DNA of 31,305 nucleotides, taken from assembly GCA_023375785.1 (NCBI GenBank), contig SZWC01003929.1, forward strand, positions 153,821 through 185,125. The letters run 5' to 3'. Positions within the stretch are counted from its first letter, which is position 1; each line of letters begins with the position of its first letter. The notes under the pieces are model-generated. The model was not told where the DNA came from, did not search any database, and worked only from the letters and a program-made list of their open reading frames with translations. The translations under genes and the position numbers were made by a program. This document shows, piece after piece, positions 1-9,932 of the stretch. The DNA comes from Penium margaritaceum (lineage: Eukaryota; Streptophyta; Zygnematophyceae; Desmidiales; Peniaceae).

Positions 1-1669
1 TCCCAGTTTTTGACGAGCTCCGGTGGCTATTGAAGCACCAAGCAGCTGACGAGTACACGGAGGCAGGCAGGCAGTCGGATAGATGGGAAAGACACCAGGC
101 AAGACGACGCTGCAGGTGCATTGGTTCTTCCAACGAAAAAGAAGGCAGTCAACAGGAAACGTTCAAGCACGTCTCCACTTCGAAGGGGCAAACAAGAGGG
201 AAAAGCAAGAATGAAGGAGCCCTGCAAAGTCCAACAGGGTGAGCGCACGGACACCGAAAACCGGCGCGCAAAGGGGCAACGGGACAGGTGACCACCGAAA
301 CGAACAGCGGCAACAGACACAGCCACGGCGACAGCAACTCGGACAGAGCCCCCTCCTCACCATTTTGCTACGACTCGGAATGAACAGGAAGGGCGGAGTG
401 TGGGCAGGAGACAGACACTAGGGTAGCTGCCGACGTGGGCAGAACGCGAAGAGAGCGGGAAAGTCAGCACGAAAACGCAAGGCGTGCGACATGCAAGGGT
501 GGTGCAGTGTGTCGCTGGAAGGGAGCCCATCAGAGGCCACACGGCAACCTAAGGCCACGGAGGAGGGAACACCGATTTATTAATTGTTTTGTGAAGGCAC
601 GGAACGCGCAAGTGGGTATGGCCGGAGGCACAGGCAAATGGAGCGTGAGTGGCCCACCACCAACGGCGCATGCTCAACAAAGATGAAACGCTCTTTTCGG
701 GGAGTTTTTGTTTTGGCCCCTGGTCGTAACCGACTGAGCGGGGGCTAAAAGGGAACCAAAGCAAGCCCAGGAGTTCAACCCACAGGGGCTGCATGACGGT
801 CAAAATGAGCTGAAATCAAGTTGTTTCCACAAGAGGGAGCAATTAAAAGGAAAAATTATAGTTATATTCATAAATCGAAGGGTTTGGAGAATTCACATTC
901 CAAGGATCGCAGACAACCTTCACTTTCTCGTATTTCCATGTGGTTTAGTGGGCAGAACTGAGCCAAATTTGTTGTTTGAGAAGTATGAGCTACATATGGA
1001 AGTATTTTATGGTTTCAGGATGGATTTCAATTTTCCCGGATTTCTTCCTATATATGGTAAAAGAGGGTGGGGCAAATGGCAAACCATGCACCTTTGAATG
1101 GCCGTCGTTCAAGATGACTGAGGAGGTCTATGTGATCCAAAGAAATACGGGGGAAGAGGCTATGATATAAAAAATTTAGGCAGTGTGAAATTCCTTGTAC
1201 CCGTGCGAATAGCAAAAGGGACTGTTCATTGTTTCACTCTTAATGGCAAGAGGAGCATGTGCCATTTTTTAGGAACGCAGTGCATTGAGCAAGTCGAATG
1301 GACTCGGGAAGAATTCTGTTCTCTTGTTTTTTTTACATGAAGTTATATGGAAGGTATGAAAACTTGCACACCTCCAAAACTACCTTCCGAATGAAAGGCC
1401 ATGGGAAGGATATGTTGGGCTACTTCTCTTGCTAGTTAGATTCGTATGGGGGTTGAAGGGCGTGTGGATTTAGGAGGCGAGAGTACGTTTTAAGGGGGGG
1501 GGGGGGGGGGGGGGGGNGGGGAGCCGATAGGCAAGGGGACGTGGGGTTGGGCCCATAACCTGCTAAGAGATTCGTTGTTATGGACAAAAATAGGAGTTCA
1601 ATTTTTGCTTCGTACCAAATTGGGGTTGGCCCAACGTTGAACATGGATTCAATGAGATGAAAGAGTGGG
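1..1669. other. No recognisable gene
   Basis: Only short overlapping open frames (under about 100 codons) occur on both strands, and none shows a domain or motif I recognise. The first ~850 bases are purine-rich on the plus strand and the rest is mixed. A poly-G tract lies near the right end. I see no LTR, transposase or RNA gene here. Confidence 0.6.
1494..1521. repeat. Poly-G tract interrupted by an N
   Basis: An unbroken run of 23 G is followed by one unresolved base at 1517 and four more G. The N suggests that tract length was not resolved in the assembly, so true length is uncertain. The tract could form G-quadruplexes. Confidence 0.95.
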
Positions 1670-1674
1670 GAGGG
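1670..1674. repeat. Target-site duplication, left copy (GAGGG)
   Basis: The five bases immediately outside the left LTR are GAGGG, identical to those immediately outside the right LTR at 7667-7671. A 5-bp duplication is what Ty1/copia-type integrases produce. The exact match means the element still sits where it inserted. Confidence 0.9.
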
Positions 1675-2322
1675 TGAGAAGTTTCCTATAACCTTCCTAA
1701 CCACTTGCCGCGACACTAGGCGTCAGCGCCAGGTCAGCGTGTGACAACAGTCACAAGTTAGAGACAAAACTGCAAGGGTCTGGGTTGGGACACGAACAGA
1801 GTGTCAGGAAACTCAAACTGAATGTAATTGCAGAGAGATATAACAAATGACAAGTCCACAGTATAAATACCTGCCGCGGCGCACGACAGGTGTCGCACGC
1901 GGCAGTGCAAGGTCTGTCCTAAAACCGGCCCAAAAACACTATTTTGGCCGTAACTCCGCGCAAACAAATCAGAACGCTACGCCGTCTGAACCTAGAGATG
2001 CAGAATCTCAAGCCGAACGCTACGACTGGTCACACACACAAGTCCGGCACCGATCGGTGGACAAGAAATACAAAACATGCAAATCGGGCTCAAGAGCCAG
2101 TCCACCGAGAAAACTCTAGCGTCTGCAGAAAAACCGCAAAGCACCCCGACAAGCACCCAGGGCGTCGTGGCAGCTCTCTGGCAGATGCTGGTGGATGGAG
2201 CCACCACTCGTCGGTGCTCCGGTGCCAGCTGCGTCCGCATCAAGGATAGTGTCGTCGCGCTCTCCTGTAGCGCTGCTCTCCTTGCCGTCGCTCGTGACAG
2301 GTGGAAGCCACACACACCAACA
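1675..2322 (-). repeat. 3' LTR of the gag-only element
   Basis: This 648-bp direct repeat matches 7019-7666 at the same length, with about 18 substitutions and no gaps by eye. On the element's sense strand it starts TGTTGG and ends TTCTCA, the usual TG...CA LTR termini. GAGGG lies just outside and the polypurine tract just inside. Confidence 0.93.
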
Positions 2323-2332
2323 CTCTCCCTGG
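2323..2332 (-). promoter_or_regulatory. Polypurine tract beside the 3' LTR
   Basis: On the minus strand CCAGGGAGAG abuts the LTR start TGTTGG, the position where plus-strand DNA priming occurs in LTR retrotransposons. It is short and has one pyrimidine fewer than a decayed site would show. A cleaner duplicate of the same junction lies at 2848-2869. Confidence 0.7.
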
Positions 2333-2430
2333 CTGACACAACTGTCAACATAATGATGTCTGAGCGAATGCAAGAGATGATGGCTCAGGGAAGCAATCAT
2401 CGCGAGCACTGATCAAGCATACCACAGCAT

Positions 2431-2800
2431 AGGGTCTCCTCGTGACAATGGTGCATACCACCAAATGCCCGGGTCTCGACCATGCACGAAGTGAATCACA
2501 CACCTACGTGTCAAACATCAAGCAAGAGAGACAGAGAAACAGGTCTCCACATGACCCCTGAAAAGTGTCTCCGGGTGCCCGGGTCTCGACCACATCATGC
2601 ATGGATCATACATAACACATGTATTGAATGGGTCTCCACGTCACACCGATGGAACTCAACAAGTGCGCGGGTCTCGACCACCATAACCTAGCATGGATCA
2701 TACATAACACATGGAGGCAATGGGTCTCCACATCACACCGGTGAAACTCACCAGGTGCGCGGGTCTCGGCCAGCATAACCTGGACCATAGCATCATGCTG
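2431..2800. repeat. Tandem array of ~90-bp units in the element's 3' region
   Basis: GGTCTCC recurs at about 2433, 2542, 2632 and 2724, and GGGTCTCG at 2471, 2581, 2670 and 2761, giving four units of roughly 90-110 bp. The two middle units also share GGATCATACATAACACATG. The units are imperfect and the first is the most diverged. The array lies between the end of the 833-codon frame and the 3' LTR, so it would be in the 3' untranslated part of the transcript. Confidence 0.8.
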
Positions 2801-2847
2801 CACCCTAAGTAACCTCGCTGTCCTCAAAAAGATGTCAGACCAAAGTC

Positions 2848-2869
2848 CACACACCAACACTCCCCCTGG
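2848..2869 (-). repeat. Internal duplicate of the polypurine tract/LTR junction
   Basis: These 22 bases match 2311-2332, the true junction of polypurine tract and 3' LTR, at 21 of 22 positions. The internal copy reads GGGGGAGTGTTGG on the sense strand, a cleaner polypurine tract than the one at the real junction. It sits about 540 bp inside the 3' LTR, with the tandem array in between. Confidence 0.85.
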
Positions 2870-3017
2870 GCTGCAGAGGCTGACAGTACGAGCAAAGCTG
2901 ATGGCTGCTCCCAACACATTCCGTGAGGAGGGAGCGCGGCTCCCCCATGGCCACATAGTCCTGCACAGCAATAGCAAGGATGACGACGATGCTGGTGGGA
3001 TGTGTCCGCACAGAGCC

Positions 3018-5519
3018 TCACCCCGGAGCGGCGTCGTCGCTGTCTTCGTCATCGCTGGTGTAGTCGTCACTACTGTCGTCATCTGCTGATGTGACTGGTG
3101 CAGCGCTGAGGGCCTCCTCCAACTGTATTGCCTCCCGTATGCATGCCAGCTGCTGTGCTGCATGCTGCCTCACGGACTGCGCTACGTCGAGACGCGTGTG
3201 CAGTTCGTCGAGCTCAGCTGCGGCAGCCTGCCGGCTAGCTGCATCTACGGCGTGCAGGCGGTCAGTCACGGAGTGTATCTGATGGTGGACCTCCATCATG
3301 TGCACGTCGGCGCGAGTCACTGCCTCCTGCATCCTCGTCTCCTCGTCGCGTAGGAAGCTCTCCATGCCAATAGGCGACTCAACTGCTGCCTGATCACCAG
3401 CTGCTGGTAGGAGGTCGTCACCACTGAGCGCGTCCGCATCCGTAGCAGCTGCACCAAAAGGGGGTGGTGCTGCGGAGTCACTGGCTACTGCTGACACACT
3501 CGACACTCGGGTGTCAGGTGACCAGATGTCGTCATCCGTCGGTGTATCTGCCGCTGCAGCATCGTCGCTGTCATCGGGAACCCATACATTCTGCAGAAAC
3601 GCCGAGCCCCTGGTGCACAACCCATCGTCCACCTGCTGATGTGCGTCCGCCCGTCGCCAACGTGCATCCTGTAGGGTCCACTCCGCAGCCTCGAGACGGG
3701 TGTGCACATCCTCCATGCACATCTCAGCAACCTCTCGTGCAGAAGCATCTGTAGTGTACCAACGGTTGCTGGCCTCCCGGAGCTCGGCCATGAGACTCTG
3801 CACGCGCGTCTCTGCTCGAGCCACCACTGCCTCATGCTCGTCGACCGTGGGGCGTAGGCGCTCGGGTACAGGAACTGTAGCTTGGACAAGCGTAGCTATG
3901 TCATCGGCTGGAACCGCTGTGGTGTCAACGACACCGGTCAGGGTAGCGAGGTGTCGGATGTCTGCAGCGCGCTCTGCATCCTCCATGTCGCACACGCGGA
4001 CGTCTGCTCTCACCGAGAGGCTATCGCGTGCTCTAGCCGCGGCTACTGCAAGAATGGCAGCGCACTCGGCCTCTATGTCTGCCTCCGACCCTGCGTCCGA
4101 CCGCTCCACGACGAACGACTGGTCCTCATCGAGGAGGTCTACCTCGTCCTGGCATTCAATCACCTCCTCCTGCTGCCCAGCACTATCTGCCAGAACCACC
4201 TGGGTGTCTGCTGTAGGCCGAGCATCAGCATCTGTATCACCTGATCCTCCTGCTGCTGCTCCTGGCACCATGGCAGCTGTCTCCACACCAGCTAATGCAA
4301 GAGCGTGCGCATCGTCAGGCGTAGCTCCGGCATCGGCCGTCGTCATGTCATCCGCCAAAACATCAACGATCACCAACTCCATCCCCGACTCTGACTCAGC
4401 ATCGGAGCAATCCTCCTCTGACGAAGAGTCTCCGTCACAATGAATGTCTCCCCCCGCTGAACTCTGCGCTAGCTGAGTCTGCTGTGTGGCGTCATCCACC
4501 TCAATCATCCTGCGCTGTAGAGTAGTCGCATCACCAATGCCGAGCTCCGCCGCGGTCGTCAACGGACACACCATCCCCCCCACGATTGGCACCTCAGCAG
4601 GATCTGTGGGGACTCGATAGATCAACCCGTGGACAGGAGACGAGGGGATCTCGTCACCTGAGAGTCCTCCCAGAGCCACGTCTACTTCCAACGTCCCGTC
4701 AGTAGCAGTGATTGCAACTGCTGCTACTGTCACGACGTCGATGGCTGCCGACACACCCACTGCCTGGACGTCTGGCGACACTCCACTGGTCATCAATGTA
4801 GCGGAACGGACGTCTGCTCCACATGTACAGGCTGACACCGCTACGGCTACTACTGCCTCATCCACTGGTACTGCCCCACCTGCCTCTGTGGTCTGTGCTA
4901 CGTCAACTATAGTCTCCATCTCCATGTCTGCCTCCAACTGCGCGTCAGACCACTCGTCCGTCTCCGAATCCACGTCGGACCACTCGTCGGATGGCTCGTC
5001 CTCACTGAGAGCGCCCTGTCGTGAAGCACCATCTGCCGCATCCCTCATGCACTCGCCGGTGGTCGTCGACGGACACTCCATCCCCCCCTCGACCGACGCA
5101 CCGGTAGAAGCTNGCTCAGAGATCATGTGGTCTATGAGCTGTTGCACCATGCGCTTCAGACCCTGGAGCTCGGCGTACACCACCGCCATAGCTTCACTGA
5201 GGGGCGCGACTGTATGAGCTGATGTATCCGAGGCGGATGGTGGAGTAGGGCGGGACCGTAACCAGGGCGGTCGCCACCCAACAGGGCACTGGCGACACTG
5301 GCGCCAGCCATGGTGTCGGTCGCAGCAAAAGTAGCAGGCAAAGCCGTTGGACGCCTCAGGCGTGTGCCACGGCTGGAACTGCCACTGTGCATGCGGCATC
5401 TGCCACGTATGCAGAGCAGGTGCCAGCCACGGCGCCGGCTGCGCTGCCTGCCACGCCAATGTGCTCATCTCTAGAGTGTGGTATGGGTGAGTGTCTGGGA
5501 CACTCGCTCCCACTGGCAC
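3018..5519 (-). CDS. 833-residue gag-like CCHC protein of the element
   Basis: This is the only long intact frame of the element. The N-terminus is Trp-rich (W at 23, 31, 39, 46, 51) and leads into one zinc knuckle, C62-X2-C65-X4-H70-X4-C75 (5336-5295), of the kind that binds nucleic acid in retrotransposon gag proteins. Residues ~140-500 are very acidic, with an SDAxxE-type motif three times (about 191, 372, 474) and GGMxCPxTT twice (145, 314). Two helical, probably coiled-coil stretches (about 560-632 and 723-803) share HTRL at 606 and 774. The C-terminus is a D/S-rich acidic tail. No protease or polymerase motifs are present. A gag role is inferred from the knuckle and the element context. 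The layout is odd because gag knuckles normally sit near the C-terminus. A captured host gene or an accessory protein is possible. The N at 5113 leaves residue 136 unknown. The start is the first Met of the frame. Confidence 0.75.
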   Translation of the reverse strand: MPVGASVPDTHPYHTLEMSTLAWQAAQPAPWLAPALHTWQMPHAQWQFQPWHTPEASNGFACYFCCDRHHGWRQCRQCPVGWRPPWLRSRPTPPSASDTSAHTVAPLSEAMAVVYAELQGLKRMVQQLIDHMISEXASTGASVEGGMECPSTTTGECMRDAADGASRQGALSEDEPSDEWSDVDSETDEWSDAQLEADMEMETIVDVAQTTEAGGAVPVDEAVVAVAVSACTCGADVRSATLMTSGVSPDVQAVGVSAAIDVVTVAAVAITATDGTLEVDVALGGLSGDEIPSSPVHGLIYRVPTDPAEVPIVGGMVCPLTTAAELGIGDATTLQRRMIEVDDATQQTQLAQSSAGGDIHCDGDSSSEEDCSDAESESGMELVIVDVLADDMTTADAGATPDDAHALALAGVETAAMVPGAAAGGSGDTDADARPTADTQVVLADSAGQQEEVIECQDEVDLLDEDQSFVVERSDAGSEADIEAECAAILAVAAARARDSLSVRADVRVCDMEDAERAADIRHLATLTGVVDTTAVPADDIATLVQATVPVPERLRPTVDEHEAVVARAETRVQSLMAELREASNRWYTTDASAREVAEMCMEDVHTRLEAAEWTLQDARWRRADAHQQVDDGLCTRGSAFLQNVWVPDDSDDAAAADTPTDDDIWSPDTRVSSVSAVASDSAAPPPFGAAATDADALSGDDLLPAAGDQAAVESPIGMESFLRDEETRMQEAVTRADVHMMEVHHQIHSVTDRLHAVDAASRQAAAAELDELHTRLDVAQSVRQHAAQQLACIREAIQLEEALSAAPVTSADDDSSDDYTSDDEDSDDAAPG

Positions 5520-5658
5520 AACGCCACAGGGGAGGTGAGCGATCGAAGCAAAATCTCTCAGATGTGCTGCGACGTCATCACGAGGACGGTCACCACCGCG
5601 CTAGTGGTGCGCTGCTGTGCGACTCAAGTCGTCTTCGGTGCTAATGCTGCACCGGGTG

Positions 5659-5765
5659 CCGTCGTCAGCCGACGGTTGTAGCCTCAAGCCACCTTCGCTG
5701 CTGCTCCTACCATTGCAAATCTCGCAACGGTTGCTGCTGCTGCGGGTTCCGTCGTCAGCCGACGG
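5659..5765. repeat. Two copies of a short perfect hairpin
   Basis: CCGTCG-TCAGC-CGACGG occurs at 5659-5675 and again at 5749-5765, 90 bp apart, each with 6-bp perfect arms and the same 5-base loop. The flanking bases also resemble each other, so this looks like one ~90-bp unit duplicated. It lies in the element's leader just upstream of the 833-codon frame on the sense strand. Confidence 0.8.
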
Positions 5766-5838
5766 TGGTGGCCTTGGGCCACACTTAAAATGTGGAAACA
5801 AAAAAAATTAAAAAGCTTAAAGACAGAGTAAAGGGGAC

Positions 5839-5975
5839 CTCCCCCCTTCTTTTTTCTCTGACTTTACCCCCTTTTTTTTTTCTTTTGTTGGGGCCACCTC
5901 CTCGGGTGCCCCTTTTGGGGTTGTTTTGGGTGCCCCAATCAAGGACCCCTCCCCCTCTTTACCCCCTTTTTTTTT
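5839..5975. other. Pyrimidine tracts (polypurine on the element's sense strand)
   Basis: Two blocks, about 5839-5887 and 5947-5975, are almost pure C and T. On the minus strand, the sense strand of the element, they are A- and G-rich runs similar to polypurine tracts. Their position in the leader is wrong for plus-strand priming at the 3' LTR. They could be internal priming sites or simple low-complexity sequence. Confidence 0.5.
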
Positions 5976-6050
5976 GGTCTGGCTCGACCCTCGCGGCGAG
6001 CTCAGAGGAGGGGGGAGGCTCGCTCCCTCCCTCGCGTGCAGCCAGCCGGA

Positions 6051-6095
6051 GGCCTCACGCCGGCCTCCCCTGCCCCTCTCGGCCGGCGTGAGGCC
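6051..6095. repeat. 15-bp perfect GC-rich hairpin in the leader
   Basis: GGCCTCACGCCGGCC (6051-6065) is followed after a 15-base spacer by its exact reverse complement (6081-6095). Several further GCCGGC palindromes follow to about 6140. In the element transcript this would form a very stable stem between the primer-binding site and the gag-like frame, where packaging and dimerisation structures lie in other LTR elements. That role is inference. Confidence 0.8.
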
Positions 6096-6233
6096 GGCGT
6101 TTGGCCGGCACGCGCCGGCTCGTGCGCCGGCGCTCGGCCGGTGCTCTGTCGCGCCCCCGTCGGCACGACAGGCCCGACCGAGGGGACCCCCCCCCGGACG
6201 GGTCCCTCGCTTTGGGCCCCCTCAGGCCCGACG

Positions 6234-6959
6234 GCAGCAGTTGCTGCAGCAACTGCTGCTGCGGTTGCTGCAGCAACTGCTGCTGCTTCTGCTGCAGTTG
6301 CTGCAGCTGCTGCCCGCTACTACTGTTGCTGCGGGTGCTGCTGCAGCTGCTGCCTGCTGCTGCTGCTACTGCTGCGGCTGTTGCCTGCTGCTGTTGCTGC
6401 TACTGCTGCTGTTGTGAATGCTGCTACAGCAGCTGTTGCAGCTGCTCGCCGCCGCCACCGCTGCTGCTATGGTTGCTGCCCGCCACCGCTGCTGCTGCAA
6501 GTGTGTGCTGCCGCCGCCGCTGCTGCAGCTGCTGCCCGCAGCCGCTGCTGCGGCTGCCTCTGCGGTTGCTGCCTGCTGCTCCTGCTGTAGCTGATGCCTG
6601 CTGATGCTGCTGCTGCGGCTGCTGCCCGCCACAGCGCTGCCACTGCTCGCAGCCGCTGCCACAAGCTGCTGCTGCGAGCTGCTTCTTCCTTCCTTTTTTT
6701 TCTTTTTTGTGTACAAACCGGTGCCCAGACACGGCTGCTGCTGCCACCCGGTGCTGCTGTTGCAGTGGATACTGCCCGTAGCCGCTACCGCCGCAAGTGC
6801 TTTCCGCCGCTCATTGCTGCTACGGCCGTTGTTGCTTGTAGCTGCCGCCGTTGTCTTTGCTTCCTCCACCGCTCCGCTGCAACATAGTCGCGGTGGGTCC
6901 CTCCAGGATCTGCTGCTGCTGCTATGGGTGGCTGCCGCTGCTGCCACTAACTACTGATT
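6234..6959. repeat. CTG/CAG-rich block in the element leader
   Basis: About 725 bp is dominated by imperfect CTG, CTT, CCG and GTT triplets on the plus strand (CAG-type on the sense strand). It opens with a perfect 26-bp palindrome at 6234-6259 built from CAGCAG/TTGCTG units. Lack of stops in this triplet-rich DNA creates several overlapping Ala/Ser/Gln- or Leu/Cys-rich frames of 100-190 codons on both strands. These frames show no domain and I do not call them genes. A T-rich interruption occurs at about 6690-6710. Confidence 0.85.
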
Positions 6960-7006
6960 CTGCTGCTGCGTCTCTGTTGCACAGCACAACGAGCTGTGGC
7001 TCGTTT

Positions 7007-7018
7007 GCTTTGATACCA
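7007..7018 (-). promoter_or_regulatory. Primer-binding site, initiator Met-tRNA type
   Basis: The minus strand reads TGGTATCAAAGC directly after the 5' LTR end. This differs by one base from TGGTATCAGAGC, which is complementary to the 3' end of initiator methionine tRNA and is typical of plant copia elements. It fixes the element's orientation as minus. Confidence 0.88.
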
Positions 7019-7666
7019 TGAGAAGTTTCCTAGAACCTTCCTAACCACTTGCCGCGACACTAGGCGTTAGCGCCAGGTCAGCGTGTGACAACAGTCACAA
7101 GTTAGAGACAAAACTGCAAGGGTCTGGGTTGGGACACGAACAGAGTGTCAGGAAACTCAAACTGAATACAATTGCAGAGAGAGATAACAAATGACAAGTC
7201 CACAGTATAAATACCTGCCGCGGCGCACGACAGATGTCGCACGTGGTAGTGCAAGGTCTGTCCTAAAACCGGCCCAAAAACACTATTTTGGCCGTAACTC
7301 TGCGCAAACAAATCAGAACACTACGCCGTCTGAACCTAGAGATGCAGAATCTCAAGCCGGACGCTGCGACTGGTCACACACACAAGTCCAGCACCGATCG
7401 GTGGACAGGAAATACAAAACATGCAAATCGGGCTCAAGAGCCAGTCCACCGAGAAAACTCTAGCGTCTGCAGAAAAACCGCAAAGCACCCCGACAAGCAC
7501 CCAGGGCGTCGTGGCAGCTCTCTGGCAGATGCTGGTGGATGGAGCCACCACTTGTCGGTGCTCTGGTGCCAGCTGCGTCCGCATCAAGGATAGTGTCGTC
7601 GCGCTCTCTTGTAGCGCTGCTCTCCGTGCCGTCGCTCGTGACAGGTGGAAGCCACACACACCAACA
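7019..7666 (-). repeat. 5' LTR of the gag-only element
   Basis: Same length as the left LTR and about 97% identical to it. On the sense strand it runs from TGTTGG (7666) to CTTCTCA (7019), followed by the primer-binding site. It would carry the promoter for the element transcript. GAGGG lies outside at 7667-7671. Confidence 0.93.
7206..7213 (-). promoter_or_regulatory. Possible TATA box in the 5' LTR
   Basis: The minus strand reads TATTTATA about 460 bp into the LTR, followed by ~190 bp to the LTR end, a sensible spacing for U3 then R-U5. On the plus strand the same bases read TATAAATA, a better TATA match pointing the opposite way, so direction is ambiguous. The left LTR has the same bases at 1862-1869. 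Confidence 0.35.
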
Positions 7667-7671
7667 GAGGG
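7667..7671. repeat. Target-site duplication, right copy (GAGGG)
   Basis: Identical to 1670-1674 and directly outside the right LTR. Together they bound the gag-only element exactly. Confidence 0.9.
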
Positions 7672-9584
<1,913 letters not shown>

Positions 9585-9932
9585 AGGGGGAGAGGCAGGA
9601 AAAGCAAGTAGTGGGTAAAGAGAATAACAAAGATGAATAGAGACGGAGAGAGAAATCAGTAGAGAAAGGAAGAGAGGGATTGATAGAGGGAGAAGTAGGT
9701 AGAGAGAGGTAAAGTGAAAGAGAGAAGGATATATATAGTTTAAGAGGAGGCAAGAGTGAAAATGATAGACAATAAAATGAGATCGCACTGTTCGTGTACA
9801 CTCGTTATAGAGTGTATGGTGTTATTTCATGGTGCTGGGACGCACTTGTGGAGTGCAATAGGATGTTTGTGTGTCATGACTCCACCATTGGGCATACATG
9901 CATTTTAAACTAATCAATTACGAGCGACATAC

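Larger units (their letters stand above)
1675..7666 (-). mobile_element. Complete gag-only LTR retrotransposon (TR-GAG type)
   Basis: Read on the minus strand, the element has: a 648-bp 5' LTR (7666 to 7019) starting TGTTGG and ending CTTCTCA; a primer-binding site TGGTATCAAAGC directly after it; a 1.5-kb leader; one 833-codon frame; about 0.7 kb of 3' sequence; a short polypurine tract; and a 648-bp 3' LTR (2322 to 1675). GAGGG duplications flank it. By eye the LTRs differ at about 18 of 648 positions, mostly C/T and G/A transitions, so insertion was comparatively recent. No DTG/DSG protease motif, integrase, YxDD reverse transcriptase or RNase H is visible in the 4.7-kb interior. It would therefore depend on enzymes from an autonomous element. 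The initiator-Met primer site and 5-bp duplication fit a copia-like partner, but the lineage is not proven. Confidence 0.9.

Noticed and set aside
30..803. Short overlapping frames on both strands at the left end
   Set aside because: All are under 100 codons, overlap each other and show no motif. There is no basis for a gene call.
2431..2800. Regularly spaced repeats as a possible CRISPR array
   Set aside because: The whole ~90-bp unit is repeated with no unique spacers, in a eukaryotic retrotransposon.
3700..4443. 247-codon plus-strand frame, Ser/Thr/Ala-rich
   Set aside because: It lies wholly opposite the 833-codon minus-strand frame. It looks like the antisense of Asp/Ala/Ser-rich codons and has no domain.
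5926..6957. Several overlapping Leu/Cys- and Ala/Ser/Gln-rich frames of 100-193 codons
   Set aside because: They arise because CTG/CAG triplet DNA lacks stops in most frames. Composition follows the repeat and no motif is present.
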